From positions 1 through 6,868 of the forward strand of contig CALCPC010000454.1 in NCBI GenBank assembly GCA_937900975.1: a DNA stretch of 6,868 nt, read 5' to 3'. The translations under genes were made by a program, and so were the position numbers. The notes under the pieces are model-generated. The model searched no databases. It was not told the DNA's origin and saw only the letters and a list, made by a program, of their open reading frames with translations. Below are positions 1 through 6,515 of this stretch, piece after piece (the stretch's first letter is position 1; every line of letters starts with the position of its first letter). The stretch is from an uncultured Paracoccaceae bacterium (GTDB lineage: Bacteria; Pseudomonadota; Alphaproteobacteria; Rhodobacterales; Rhodobacteraceae).

Positions 1-1306
1 CAGCCTGCGCCAAATCAGCCTCGCAAAGCAGCGCCAGAACCTCAGATGGCAGCCTGGCCAAGGCCGACGCCTTGTGCCGGTGGACCGCGGTCACGGCCAG
101 AAAGACCCGCTCTCGATGATCCAAGGCTGTCAGATTAGCCTTTAAAATCAGATCGTAACACAGTTCTGCGCGGGCATCGGGGGGGCTGCGCCAGCCGACG
201 TCGTGCAAAAGACACGCCGCGTGGATCAGCCGCCGCCGGCGCGCCTCGCAGGCGCCGATCAGGGGCAGAAGCCAAGCAAAAACGGCGTCGCCATAGCCAG
301 GAATGCGCCCGCCCGCCCTTTCCCTCCACCGCGCCGCCTCCAAACGCGGCACGCGCGCCACCAGTGCGGGCGGCATCTCGCGGACCAATACGCCCTCGCG
401 CAGACCGTAAGCCGACATCTCAATCCGGCGCGGCGCATAGCGGTCCAACAACCGCGGCAAAACCCGCGCCGCGAGGGGAAGCAGTTCCAGCCGCGCGGGC
501 GACGTGTCGGTCTGCGCGCTCAGATCGATGCTGTTTTGCACTGCAATCCAGGCGCAGGTCTCCGCCAGCTCGGCGGCCGGCGCGGCATAGCCGTGAACCA
601 GACGCAGCGGGTGGTTGCGACGGCGCATGTCAAGCTTGGCAATCCCACGCCAGGAGCCCCCGACGAGAATCAGCGTCTGTGCCCCCGGCGGCACCGCCCG
701 CGTCAGCGCGTCGAGCCCCGCGTCGATTGCGTCCAGCACCGCGCCCTCGGTCTGCAACGTCCCCATCCGCAACGGCCCGATCGGGGCAGTGCCGCAAGCG
801 CGGATGCCCGCGCTTGTCAGGGCCGCAAGCTCCATCGACGCGCCACCCAGATCGCAGACAAGGCCGCGCGCGCTGGGGTCGCCAAGCCGCACACCCTCCG
901 CCGCAAGCGCCGCCTCCTCGGCGCCCGAAATGCGGCGCAGCGCGAGCCCTGTCTCGGCCAGCACGTCTGCGCAAAAGGCCGGCCCGTCCGCCGCCTCGCG
1001 CACCGCAGCAGTGGCCACGCCAACCACGCGCGACAGCCGCATCTCGCGCCCCAGCGCCACAAAACGGCGGAGCGCCCGGCGCGCCCGCACCGCCCCAACG
1101 GGATGCAGCGTGCCGGTTTCGGCCAGGTTTTTGCCCAGCCCGCATTGCACCTTTTCGTCGAAATAGTAGGTGGGCGTTCGTGCGCGTCCGTCATAAACAA
1201 CGATCCGCACGGAGTTTGAGCCGACATCGATGACACCGATCAGGCACGGGTCCGTGGCCGACGGCAGCGCCGACGCCTCAAAGGCCCTGTTGGCACTTCC
1301 CTGCAT
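1..1306 (-). CDS. ppx: Exopolyphosphatase, Ppx/GppA family (3' end outside window)
   Basis: Hydrolyses terminal phosphates of polyphosphate (or pppGpp) in the cytoplasm, opposing Ppk1 encoded just upstream. Reading the minus strand from ATG 1304-1306 gives 435 codons with no stop before the window edge. The ASKHA-fold signatures are in order: phosphate-1 loop GVIDVGSNS (residues 24-32), the GAEEA segment with the expected catalytic glutamate (128-132), phosphate-2 loop VCDLGGASMEL (150-160), GGSWR (216-220) and AYGLREG (299-305). A C-terminal HD-like region follows, with LLHDVGW (366-372). The ATG is the first in frame after an upstream TGA, although TTG codons lie between; its ribosome site is weak (AGGGA about 11 bases upstream), so the start is moderately certain. 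It lies 138 bases after ppk on the same strand, the usual pairing. A GppA-type pppGpp phosphatase is possible, but the ppk neighbour favours exopolyphosphatase. Confidence 0.93.
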   Translation of the reverse strand, partial: MQGSANRAFEASALPSATDPCLIGVIDVGSNSVRIVVYDGRARTPTYYFDEKVQCGLGKNLAETGTLHPVGAVRARRALRRFVALGREMRLSRVVGVATAAVREAADGPAFCADVLAETGLALRRISGAEEAALAAEGVRLGDPSARGLVCDLGGASMELAALTSAGIRACGTAPIGPLRMGTLQTEGAVLDAIDAGLDALTRAVPPGAQTLILVGGSWRGIAKLDMRRRNHPLRLVHGYAAPAAELAETCAWIAVQNSIDLSAQTDTSPARLELLPLAARVLPRLLDRYAPRRIEMSAYGLREGVLVREMPPALVARVPRLEAARWRERAGGRIPGYGDAVFAWLLPLIGACEARRRRLIHAACLLHDVGWRSPPDARAELCYDLILKANLTALDHRERVFLAVTAVHRHKASALARLPSEVLALLCEADLAQA

Positions 1307-1342
1307 CTTCGGCCCGATCCCTAACCCCGCGCCGGACAAGCG

Positions 1343-1367
1343 TGTCAACGCCGTGATCGCCTGTCAA
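1343..1367 (-). promoter_or_regulatory. Tandem TTGACA hexamers upstream of ppx
   Basis: On the minus strand the perfect hexamer TTGACA occurs twice, at 1362-1367 and 1343-1348, 19 bases apart and 37-61 bases before the ppx ATG. TTGACA is the sigma-70 -35 consensus, the better conserved element in many alphaproteobacterial promoters. No good -10 hexamer follows either copy at 16-18 bases. They may give ppx some promoter activity of its own, may be an operator repeat, or may be chance. Seen: the repeat. Inferred: the function. Confidence 0.25.
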
Positions 1368-1428
1368 TGCGCCCGCGCGGGGCCACGGCGTCCTGCGCGC
1401 AGTGGCAGGCCCACCGACAGCCCGGCGC

Positions 1429-1442
1429 GCCGCGGCCGCGGC
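1429..1442. repeat. 14-base perfect palindrome just after the ppk stop
   Basis: GCCGCGGCCGCGGC is its own reverse complement and starts 2 bases downstream of the ppk stop codon. It contains a NotI recognition sequence. On the transcript it lies inside a slightly larger possible hairpin closed by CAGCC and GGCTG. No U-tract follows, so it is not a standard intrinsic terminator. It could stabilise the ppk mRNA 3' end or slow polymerase before ppx, or simply reflect high GC. Confidence 0.35.
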
Positions 1443-1444
1443 TG

Positions 1445-3634
1445 TTAGTCGTGGCTGTGAAACAGCTCCGGCACATCGCGCGCGCCCGCACGCCCGCGGC
1501 CGGACAGCGACGGGTTCTCCATAAAAAACCTGTGGCAATTAAACGGGTTCTCGGGCCCCGCAGTGTGCCGCTGGAACGTGCCATCGGCGCGCAACACCCA
1601 ACTTTGCGCCTGGTCGGCCAAATTGGCGGCCATCACTTGGCGGACGATCTGGGCGTGGACGGTCGGATTGCGGATCTCGACCAAAGTTTCCACCCGGCGA
1701 TTGAGATTGCGGCCCATCCAATCGGCTGAGGAGATGTAGACCCGCGCCTCGTCCGACGGCAGCCCGTGTCCGTTGCCGAAACACGCGATGCGGCTGTGCT
1801 CCAAAAACCGGCCGACAATCGATTTGACGCGGATGTTTTCTGACAGACCCGCAACGCCGGGGCGCACGCCGCAGATGCCGCGCACCACAAGATCGATCTT
1901 CACGCCGGCTTGGCTGGCCTCGTAAAGCGCATCGATCACCTCAGGCTCGATAATGGCGTTCATCTTGGCCCAGACCATCGCCGGACGCCCGGCGCGGGCA
2001 TGCGCGCATTCCGCCGCTAACCCCTCAAGGATCCGCGCTTTCAGCGTCAAGGGCGAGATCGCGAGCGTCTCTAAACCCTTGGGCGTCGCATAGCCCGAGA
2101 CGTAGTTGAAAACCCGCGTCGCATCCCGCCCCAGCGCCCGGTCACAAGTGAAAAGCGACAGATCCGTGTAGATCCGCGCTGTGATCGGATGGTAATTGCC
2201 GGTGCCGAAATGGGTGTAGGTGACCAGGGTTTCGCCCTCTCGGCGGACGACGGTCGAGATCTTGGCATGGGTCTTCCAATCCATGAACCAATAGACGACC
2301 TGCGCACCCGCGCGCTCTAACATCCGGCTTTGGCGAATGTTCGCAGCCTCGTCGAAACGCGCTTTCAACTCGACCAGCGCGGTCACCGATTTGCCGTTTT
2401 CCGCAGCCTCGCAGAGCGCGGCCACAATCGGGCTTTCCGCCGAGGTGCGATAGAGCGTCTGCTTGATCGCCACCACATCTGGATCCAGCGCGGCCTGGCG
2501 CAAAAACTGGATGACGATGTTGAAACTTTCATAAGGGTGGTGCAGCAGCATGTCCTTTTGCCGGATCGCGGCAAAAATATCGCTGTCGAAATCTTGCACA
2601 CGCTCGGGGACGCGCGGGGTGAACTGGGGCCACAAAAGGTCGGGCCGGTCCGCGCGGCAAAGCTCGGACAAATCGGCGATGCCAATGATCCCGTCGACCT
2701 CAATCACTTCGGTCTCGGCCATGCGGATTTCCTGCAGGATGCGACGGCGCAGCGCCATCGGCGCGTTCTCGGTTATCTTCAGCCGGATAACCTCACCCCG
2801 GCGGCGGCGCTTGAGCGCTGTCTCGAACTCCCGCACCAGATCCTCGGCCTCCTCCTCGACCTCAAGATCGCTGTCGCGCAAAACCCGGATCGCGCAATGC
2901 GCCGACAGGGTGTAGCCCGGGAACAGCCTGTCCACGAACTCCCGCAGAAAATCCTCAAGCAAAAGGTAGCGCAGAACCCGCCCCGGCCCGTCGGGCAGGC
3001 GGGTAAAGCGGGGCAATTGCGCGGGGATCGGCAGCAAGGCTTCCAGCACCTTGCGGTCGCCCTCCCCCGTCAGATAAAGGCCAAGCGCGAACCCCTCGTT
3101 GCGGATGAACGGAAAGGGATGCGCGGGGTCGATGGCCAAGGGCGTCAGCACCGGGAACACGTTGTCCATAAACTGCGCTTCCAGGCTGGCGCGGTCCTTT
3201 TCCGTCAACTCATCGGGGCGCACGATATGGATGTCGGCCGCGCGCAAAGCGTCGTAAAGCACGGCCCAAACCCGCCCTTGTGCCGCCATCAGCGCCCGTG
3301 CATCGGCGTCGATCCGGGCCAATTGTTCGGCCGGGCTTAGGCCATCGGCGCTGACGCTGACCACGCCTTCGCGGATCTGGCCAACCAAGCCCGCGACGCG
3401 AACCGAATAGAACTCATCAAGGTTCGAGGCCGAGATCGACAGAAATCGCACCCGCTCCAACAAAGGCACCGCGGTGTTCGACGCCTCCTCCAGCACGCGC
3501 CAGATAAAGGCCTGCCACGAAAGCTCCCGATTGAAAAAGCGCGCAGGCGATGTGGGATCGAAATCCGTCGGCACGCTTGCCTCGGCATACGTTCCGTTCA
3601 GGAAATCGGCGTCAATTGGCGTATGGTCTTTCAT
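1445..3634 (-). CDS. ppk1: Polyphosphate kinase 1 (Ppk1)
   Basis: Reversibly transfers the ATP gamma-phosphate onto polyphosphate; usually associated with the inner membrane face. The 729-residue product is full length for the family. In order: N-terminal domain with FFNRELSWQAF (33-43) and NLDEFYSVRVAG (71-82), the middle domain, and two PLD-like catalytic domains. The two catalytic histidines of the E. coli enzyme (His435 and His592) correspond to His456 in KTHAKIS and His613 in LEHSRI; both pairs are 157 residues apart. THFGTGNYHP (474-483) and ISSADWMGRNLNRRVE (634-649) are also family signatures. The ATG at 3632-3634 is preceded by AGGGG with a 7-base spacer. It stands 170 bases after hda behind its own likely PhoB-type promoter, and ppx follows. 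Nothing is missing or broken. Confidence 0.98.
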   Translation of the reverse strand: MKDHTPIDADFLNGTYAEASVPTDFDPTSPARFFNRELSWQAFIWRVLEEASNTAVPLLERVRFLSISASNLDEFYSVRVAGLVGQIREGVVSVSADGLSPAEQLARIDADARALMAAQGRVWAVLYDALRAADIHIVRPDELTEKDRASLEAQFMDNVFPVLTPLAIDPAHPFPFIRNEGFALGLYLTGEGDRKVLEALLPIPAQLPRFTRLPDGPGRVLRYLLLEDFLREFVDRLFPGYTLSAHCAIRVLRDSDLEVEEEAEDLVREFETALKRRRRGEVIRLKITENAPMALRRRILQEIRMAETEVIEVDGIIGIADLSELCRADRPDLLWPQFTPRVPERVQDFDSDIFAAIRQKDMLLHHPYESFNIVIQFLRQAALDPDVVAIKQTLYRTSAESPIVAALCEAAENGKSVTALVELKARFDEAANIRQSRMLERAGAQVVYWFMDWKTHAKISTVVRREGETLVTYTHFGTGNYHPITARIYTDLSLFTCDRALGRDATRVFNYVSGYATPKGLETLAISPLTLKARILEGLAAECAHARAGRPAMVWAKMNAIIEPEVIDALYEASQAGVKIDLVVRGICGVRPGVAGLSENIRVKSIVGRFLEHSRIACFGNGHGLPSDEARVYISSADWMGRNLNRRVETLVEIRNPTVHAQIVRQVMAANLADQAQSWVLRADGTFQRHTAGPENPFNCHRFFMENPSLSGRGRAGARDVPELFHSHD

Positions 3635-3669
3635 GGCGCCACCCCTTTTGGCTGTCGTTAGCCCGCGTC

Positions 3670-3701
3670 TTTATGCGCGATCCGTAACGGTTATTTGACA
3701 G
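3670..3701 (-). promoter_or_regulatory. Candidate PhoB-dependent promoter of ppk (PHO box plus -10)
   Basis: The minus-strand sequence CTGTCAAATAACCGTTAC (3701 down to 3684) has the 7-4-7 layout of a PHO box. It matches the enterobacterial consensus CTGTCATA(A/T)A(A/T)CTGTCA(C/T) at 15 of 18 positions; the upstream half is nearly perfect. Eight bases further on, CATAAA (3675-3670) matches the -10 consensus at 4 of 6 positions, at about the spacing seen in PhoB-activated promoters, where the box stands in for the -35. This predicts a transcript start near 3663 and a leader of about 30 bases before the ppk ATG. PhoB control of ppk is known in several bacteria; here it is inferred from sequence only. 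Confidence 0.55.
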
Positions 3702-3704
3702 GTG

Positions 3705-3770
3705 CGCGGATCGCGGCGCGCGGAACGCTGTCACACCTTTATTACATAGGCACAGTCACAGCGATCCGCG
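3705..3770. repeat. 10-base inverted repeat with nested repeats between hda and ppk
   Basis: CGCGGATCGC at 3705-3714 and its exact complement GCGATCCGCG at 3761-3770 flank 46 bases. A third copy of the core, GCGATCCG, lies at 3677-3684, touching the edge of the candidate PHO box. Inside the loop a second inverted pair, CGCTGT (3726-3731) and ACAGCG (3758-3763), overlaps one arm, so the two stems cannot fully form together. Near-identical direct repeats CTGTCACA (3728-3735) and CAGTCACA (3753-3760) are also present. No U-tract marks it as an hda terminator. It could be an operator array, a transcript structure at the hda 3' end, or chance in GC-rich DNA. Confidence 0.35.
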
Positions 3771-3804
3771 ATGCCCGATGGCAAACTTCGCGGCAAAACA
3801 GGTC

Positions 3805-4458
3805 TCACGCGGGCGCCGCCAGCGCCTTGACCGCCAGGGCCACGCTGATCTCATGGCGCAAATCCAGCGCCAGCGCGTCCATCCGCGCCACAACCCGTTG
3901 CGCCGCTTTGTAGGAGCGTTCGATCCGCGGCACCAGAAAGCGGATCACAGGGTCGGGGCAGGCCAGTAGCCGATCGTCGAAAAGCTTGCGCAACAGCGCG
4001 GCCAGAAGCGCGTCGTCGGGCGGCTCGATGCGCACCACGCTGGAGGCAGCGAGGCGAGAGGCCAGGTCGGCCAGGCCAAGCCGCCAGCTCAGCGGCGGCG
4101 TGCGCCCGGTCAAAAGAACCGGCTGACCAGCGGCGCGTTGCGCGTTCAGAAGGTGGAACAGCGGCTCTGACACGGCGGCGGGGTCCGCCAATCGGTCAAG
4201 ATCCTCCAGGATGATCGCCCCTGGGCGGGCGAGCGGCGTTGTGAGGGGCGACACGGTCCGCGCGCCGGTCAGCGCGGCGAAAACTTGCGCAAGATGCGTC
4301 TTCCCCGCGCCCTCGGGCCCAAGCAGCGCCAGCCGCCCCTCGGACCAGAGGTCCCAACGCTCAATCTCGGCGACGGCCAATGTGTTTGAGCCGCTGATGA
4401 TAAAATCCGACCGTCCCATCGCCGCACGGTGGGGCAGATCGAAGGCGAGCTGGCGCAT
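3805..4458 (-). CDS. hda: DnaA-related regulatory inactivator Hda/HdaA
   Basis: In known members this AAA+ protein binds the DNA sliding clamp and stimulates ATP hydrolysis by DnaA, preventing re-initiation of replication (RIDA). The 217-residue product starts MRQLAFDLPH; QLAFDL at residues 3-8 fits the clamp-binding motif expected at the Hda N-terminus. Walker A is GPEGAGKT (47-54), Walker B IILEDLD (82-88), LLTGRTPP (115-122) looks like sensor 1, and DLASRL (131-136) carries the likely arginine finger. No DnaA-type DNA-binding domain IV is present, which separates it from DnaA. The frame stays open upstream to 4740, but that extension overlaps the membrane protein gene and lacks family sequence, so ATG 4456-4458 is chosen. 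It begins 5 bases after the original TAG stop of the upstream gene, an arrangement that suggests coupled translation. Confidence 0.93.
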   Translation of the reverse strand: MRQLAFDLPHRAAMGRSDFIISGSNTLAVAEIERWDLWSEGRLALLGPEGAGKTHLAQVFAALTGARTVSPLTTPLARPGAIILEDLDRLADPAAVSEPLFHLLNAQRAAGQPVLLTGRTPPLSWRLGLADLASRLAASSVVRIEPPDDALLAALLRKLFDDRLLACPDPVIRFLVPRIERSYKAAQRVVARMDALALDLRHEISVALAVKALAAPA

Positions 4459-4463
4459 ATCGC

Positions 4464-5525
4464 CTAGGCGTCCGGATCCGGCCCGCGGTAAAGCCGGCCG
4501 CTTTTGTATTCTTCGATTGCAAAACGGATCAAGACCGCGATGGAGGCCGCTGCCGGGACCGCGATCAGAAGCCCCGGAAAGCCAAACAGCGTGCCAAAGG
4601 CCGACAGCGCAAACATCAGCGTGACGGGATGCAGGCCCGCGGACTCTCACACCATATTGGGCGTCAGAACATTGCCCTCCACGAATTGGCCAAAGGCAAA
4701 GATCCCAGCAACGACGCCGATCCAAACGGGCGCGTTCCAAAATTGGACGACAGCCAGGCCAATCGACATAACCCCGCCCAGGATGGCGCCGACAAACGGA
4801 ATAAACGACATCAACCCCGCAAACATGCCGACGAAAACGCCAAATTGCAGGCCAACCAGCCCAAGGGCAACGGCATAGAAAACCCCCAAGATTGCGCAGA
4901 CCGACAGTTGACCGCGGACAAATCCCGACAGGACCGCGTCGATCTGGCGGGCAAGCCTGCGCACGATGGCCAAATGCTCTCGCGGGATCAGATCGTCGAC
5001 CCGCGCAATCATTTTGTCCCAGTCGAGCAACAGATAAAAGGACACGACCGGCGCCACCACCATGATCAGAACAAAGTCCAACAGCACCAGGGAGGAGCTG
5101 AGGACCCCCTCAATCACCGTAACGCCGGCATCTTTGATGCGGTCCTCGGCGGCGGCCAGCCCCTGGCGCACAAAGCTGCCCTCTGAAAACAATTCAGGGA
5201 ACCGCGTGCCCAGAAAATCGCGCAGAGAGGCCAGATAGCCCGGCGCCGTCGCGATCAGATCTCGCAACTGATTGGCCAAGATCGGCAGGATCAAAAGCAC
5301 CATCAATGCAATCGTGACGGCGACCATCACGGTGATGATCGCCGTGGCCACCAGCCGGGTGAAGCCCTTCGCCTCGAACCAATCGGCCAGCGGATCCAGC
5401 AGATAGGCAATCGCGGCCCCCAGCAAAAACGGAACCAGGGAGGAGCCCATGACCCAGACGAAAACCAAAAAGACCAACGTCGCAAGGCCCCAATAGCGGA
5501 CCTGTTCGCCTCTGCTCAGCCCCAT
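4464..5525 (-). pseudogene. AI-2E/PerM-family membrane protein, interrupted by in-frame TGA
   Basis: Putative inner-membrane transporter of the AI-2E/PerM/UPF0118 family; the substrate is unknown here. The intact frame would be 353 codons, the family's usual length. Codons 1-292 (5525-4650) read normally: hydrophobic segments near residues 11-45, 57-83, 141-168, 205-255 and 262-285, and the family signature SFIPFVGAILGG (240-251). Codon 293 (4649-4647) is TGA, where homologues typically carry glycine in LTPN-hydrophobic-VG. The same frame continues as ESAGLHPVTLMFALSAFG and ends IEEYKSGRLYRGPDPDA at TAG 4464-4466, clearly the family C-terminus. The change is one base (GGA to TGA); no further stop or frameshift is present and 45 of 60 downstream codons end in G or C. 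Translation as written would give 292 residues lacking the last membrane helix. The start is strong: AGGAGGT 6 bases before ATG. It may be a recent mutation or a sequence error. Confidence 0.88.
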
Positions 5526-5531
5526 AGCGGC

Positions 5532-5538
5532 ACCTCCT
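5532..5538 (-). promoter_or_regulatory. Strong ribosome binding site of the AI-2E-family gene
   Basis: The minus-strand sequence AGGAGGT is a near-complete anti-16S match, 6 bases before the ATG at 5523-5525. It is the best ribosome site in the window and fixes the start. It lies in the 63-base gap after nadK, in which no promoter is evident, so the gene is probably co-transcribed with nadK. Confidence 0.8.
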
Positions 5539-5588
5539 GTTTCGTCATTGCGCGATGGCGGTCGGGTTGCAAGGCGCAGAAACTCGGC

Positions 5589-6353
5589 TCAGACAAATTG
5601 CTCTCGCAGCAGCCGCTCCTCCAGCCCATGGCCTGGGTCGAACAGGATGCGGTGGGTGACGCTGGCGTCGCTTGCGATTTCGACGGCGCGCACGTCGCGG
5701 ACCTCTGCGCTGTCCGCACTGGCGGCGACGGGGCGCTTTTCGGCCTCCAACACATCGAAACGGACCAACGCATCCTTTGGCAAAAGCGCGCCCCGCCAGC
5801 GGCGCGGGCGATAGGCGGCCATCGCGGTCAGCGCCAGGATGTTAGAGCCGATGGGCAGGATTGGGCCATGCGCCGAGTAGTTATATGCCGTCGATCCCGC
5901 GGGCGTCGACAAAAGCGCGCCGTCGCAGACTAGCTCATCCATCCGAACCCGCCCGTCGACCGAAATTTGCAGACGCGCCGCTTGCGGGCCAGAGCGGATC
6001 AGCGACACCTCGTTGCTCGCCCACGCCTCGCACACCTCGCCCCGTCCGGTGGTCGCGTGCATGCGCAGGGGATTGATCTCGGCCAGTTCAGAGCGGTCGA
6101 GCCGTTCCAAAAGCCCGCTTTCCTGATAGACGTTCATCAAGAACCCGACCGTGCCCCGGTTCATCCCGTAAACCGGCGTTGGCAAGTGATCGGTGGCGTG
6201 AAGCGTCGACAGCACCAGCCCATCGCCGCCCAGGGCCACGATCACATCCGCCTCGGCCGCCATGACCTGCCCATAGCGCGCGGTCAACCGGGCAAGGGCC
6301 GTTTGCGCCACCGGCGCATCGGAGGCCCAAAAGCAGATCTTCTCAAACGCCAT
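5589..6353 (-). CDS. nadK: NAD kinase
   Basis: Cytoplasmic enzyme that phosphorylates NAD to NADP, the only known route to NADP in bacteria. The 254-residue product has the ATP-NAD kinase signatures in order: VALGGDG (39-45) with the catalytic aspartate, YGMNRGTVGFLMN (62-74), the NEVSL segment (114-118), and the glycine-rich loop PAGSTAYNYSAHGPI (151-165). The C-terminus GLEERLLREQFV is as I recall it from Rhodobacterales NAD kinases. The frame is open to an ATG at 6428, but that adds 25 residues unlike the family and begins upstream of the likely promoter. ATG 6351-6353 (MAFEKICF) is preceded by AAAAGGA with an 8-base spacer and is chosen. It ends in TGA, showing that TGA is a working stop in this genome. 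Probably first gene of a minus-strand unit with the AI-2E-family gene and hda. Confidence 0.96.
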   Translation of the reverse strand: MAFEKICFWASDAPVAQTALARLTARYGQVMAAEADVIVALGGDGLVLSTLHATDHLPTPVYGMNRGTVGFLMNVYQESGLLERLDRSELAEINPLRMHATTGRGEVCEAWASNEVSLIRSGPQAARLQISVDGRVRMDELVCDGALLSTPAGSTAYNYSAHGPILPIGSNILALTAMAAYRPRRWRGALLPKDALVRFDVLEAEKRPVAASADSAEVRDVRAVEIASDASVTHRILFDPGHGLEERLLREQFV

Positions 6354-6361
6354 CGCCGGGG

Positions 6362-6368
6362 TCCTTTT
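6362..6368 (-). promoter_or_regulatory. Ribosome binding site that decides the nadK start
   Basis: AAAAGGA on the minus strand lies 8 bases before ATG 6351-6353. It favours this start over the in-frame ATG at 6426-6428, which would lengthen the protein by 25 residues. Confidence 0.7.
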
Positions 6369-6395
6369 GCCAGCCGGCCCACCCGGCGTGCGGCG

Positions 6396-6423
6396 ATGGT
6401 AAGCGCAATCGCCCCGCTGGCAA
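6396..6423 (-). promoter_or_regulatory. Candidate sigma-70 promoter of nadK
   Basis: On the minus strand TTGCCA (6423-6418, 5 of 6 to the -35 consensus) is followed after 16 bases by TACCAT (6401-6396, 4 of 6 to the -10 consensus). A transcript would start near 6388-6390, leaving about 35 bases before the nadK ATG. In GC-rich DNA this is a fair match but unproven. Confidence 0.35.
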
Positions 6424-6444
6424 GTCACGCAGTTTGCACCATAT

Positions 6445-6455
6445 CACGCGGCGTG
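6445..6455. promoter_or_regulatory. Short palindrome in the nadK-glyA divergent region
   Basis: CACGC-G-GCGTG is a perfect 5-base inverted repeat around one central base. It lies between the divergent nadK and glyA genes, 60 bases before the glyA ATG and upstream of the candidate nadK promoter. It could be a regulator site; it is short enough to be chance. I found no convincing -35/-10 pair for glyA in the 6354-6515 gap. Confidence 0.2.
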
Positions 6456-6515
6456 GGTTGAAAAGCGGGCTGAATCCGGAAAAAAGCCCAAGCCATAGCG
6501 TGAGGAGCACCCGAC

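Noticed and set aside
203..1219. Plus-strand open frames of 338 and 289 codons and others opposite ppx
   Set aside because: They are antisense to the clearly coding ppx frame. Their arginine-, alanine- and proline-rich translations are typical shadows of GC-rich coding DNA.
2330..3340. 336-codon open frame on the plus strand opposite ppk
   Set aside because: It lies wholly antisense to ppk1, whose protein is recognisable over its full length. Its composition is what GC-rich complementary frames give, and it matches no family I know.
3695..3700. Plus-strand TTGACA as a promoter running toward hda
   Set aside because: No -10-like hexamer follows at 16-18 bases, transcription would be antisense to hda, and the same bases are better explained as the CTGTCA half of the PHO box.
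4610..4649. Selenocysteine or programmed readthrough at the TGA
   Set aside because: The replaced residue in the family is glycine, not cysteine. Only a 4-5 base stem follows the TGA, and the next bases (GAG) are not a known readthrough context. No reason exists for this transporter to use selenocysteine.
3805..4740. 311-residue version of Hda starting at 4740
   Set aside because: The first 94 residues come from the membrane protein's sequence read in another frame and show no Hda similarity. The family N-terminus begins at ATG 4456-4458.
5589..6428. 279-residue version of NAD kinase starting at 6428
   Set aside because: The extra 25 residues lack family similarity, and the start at 6353 has a good ribosome site. 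The likely promoter lies downstream of 6428.
6418..6440. Sigma-54 promoter (TGGCA ... TTGCA) before glyA
   Set aside because: The GG and GC pairs are 15 bases apart, whereas sigma-54 promoters need 10.
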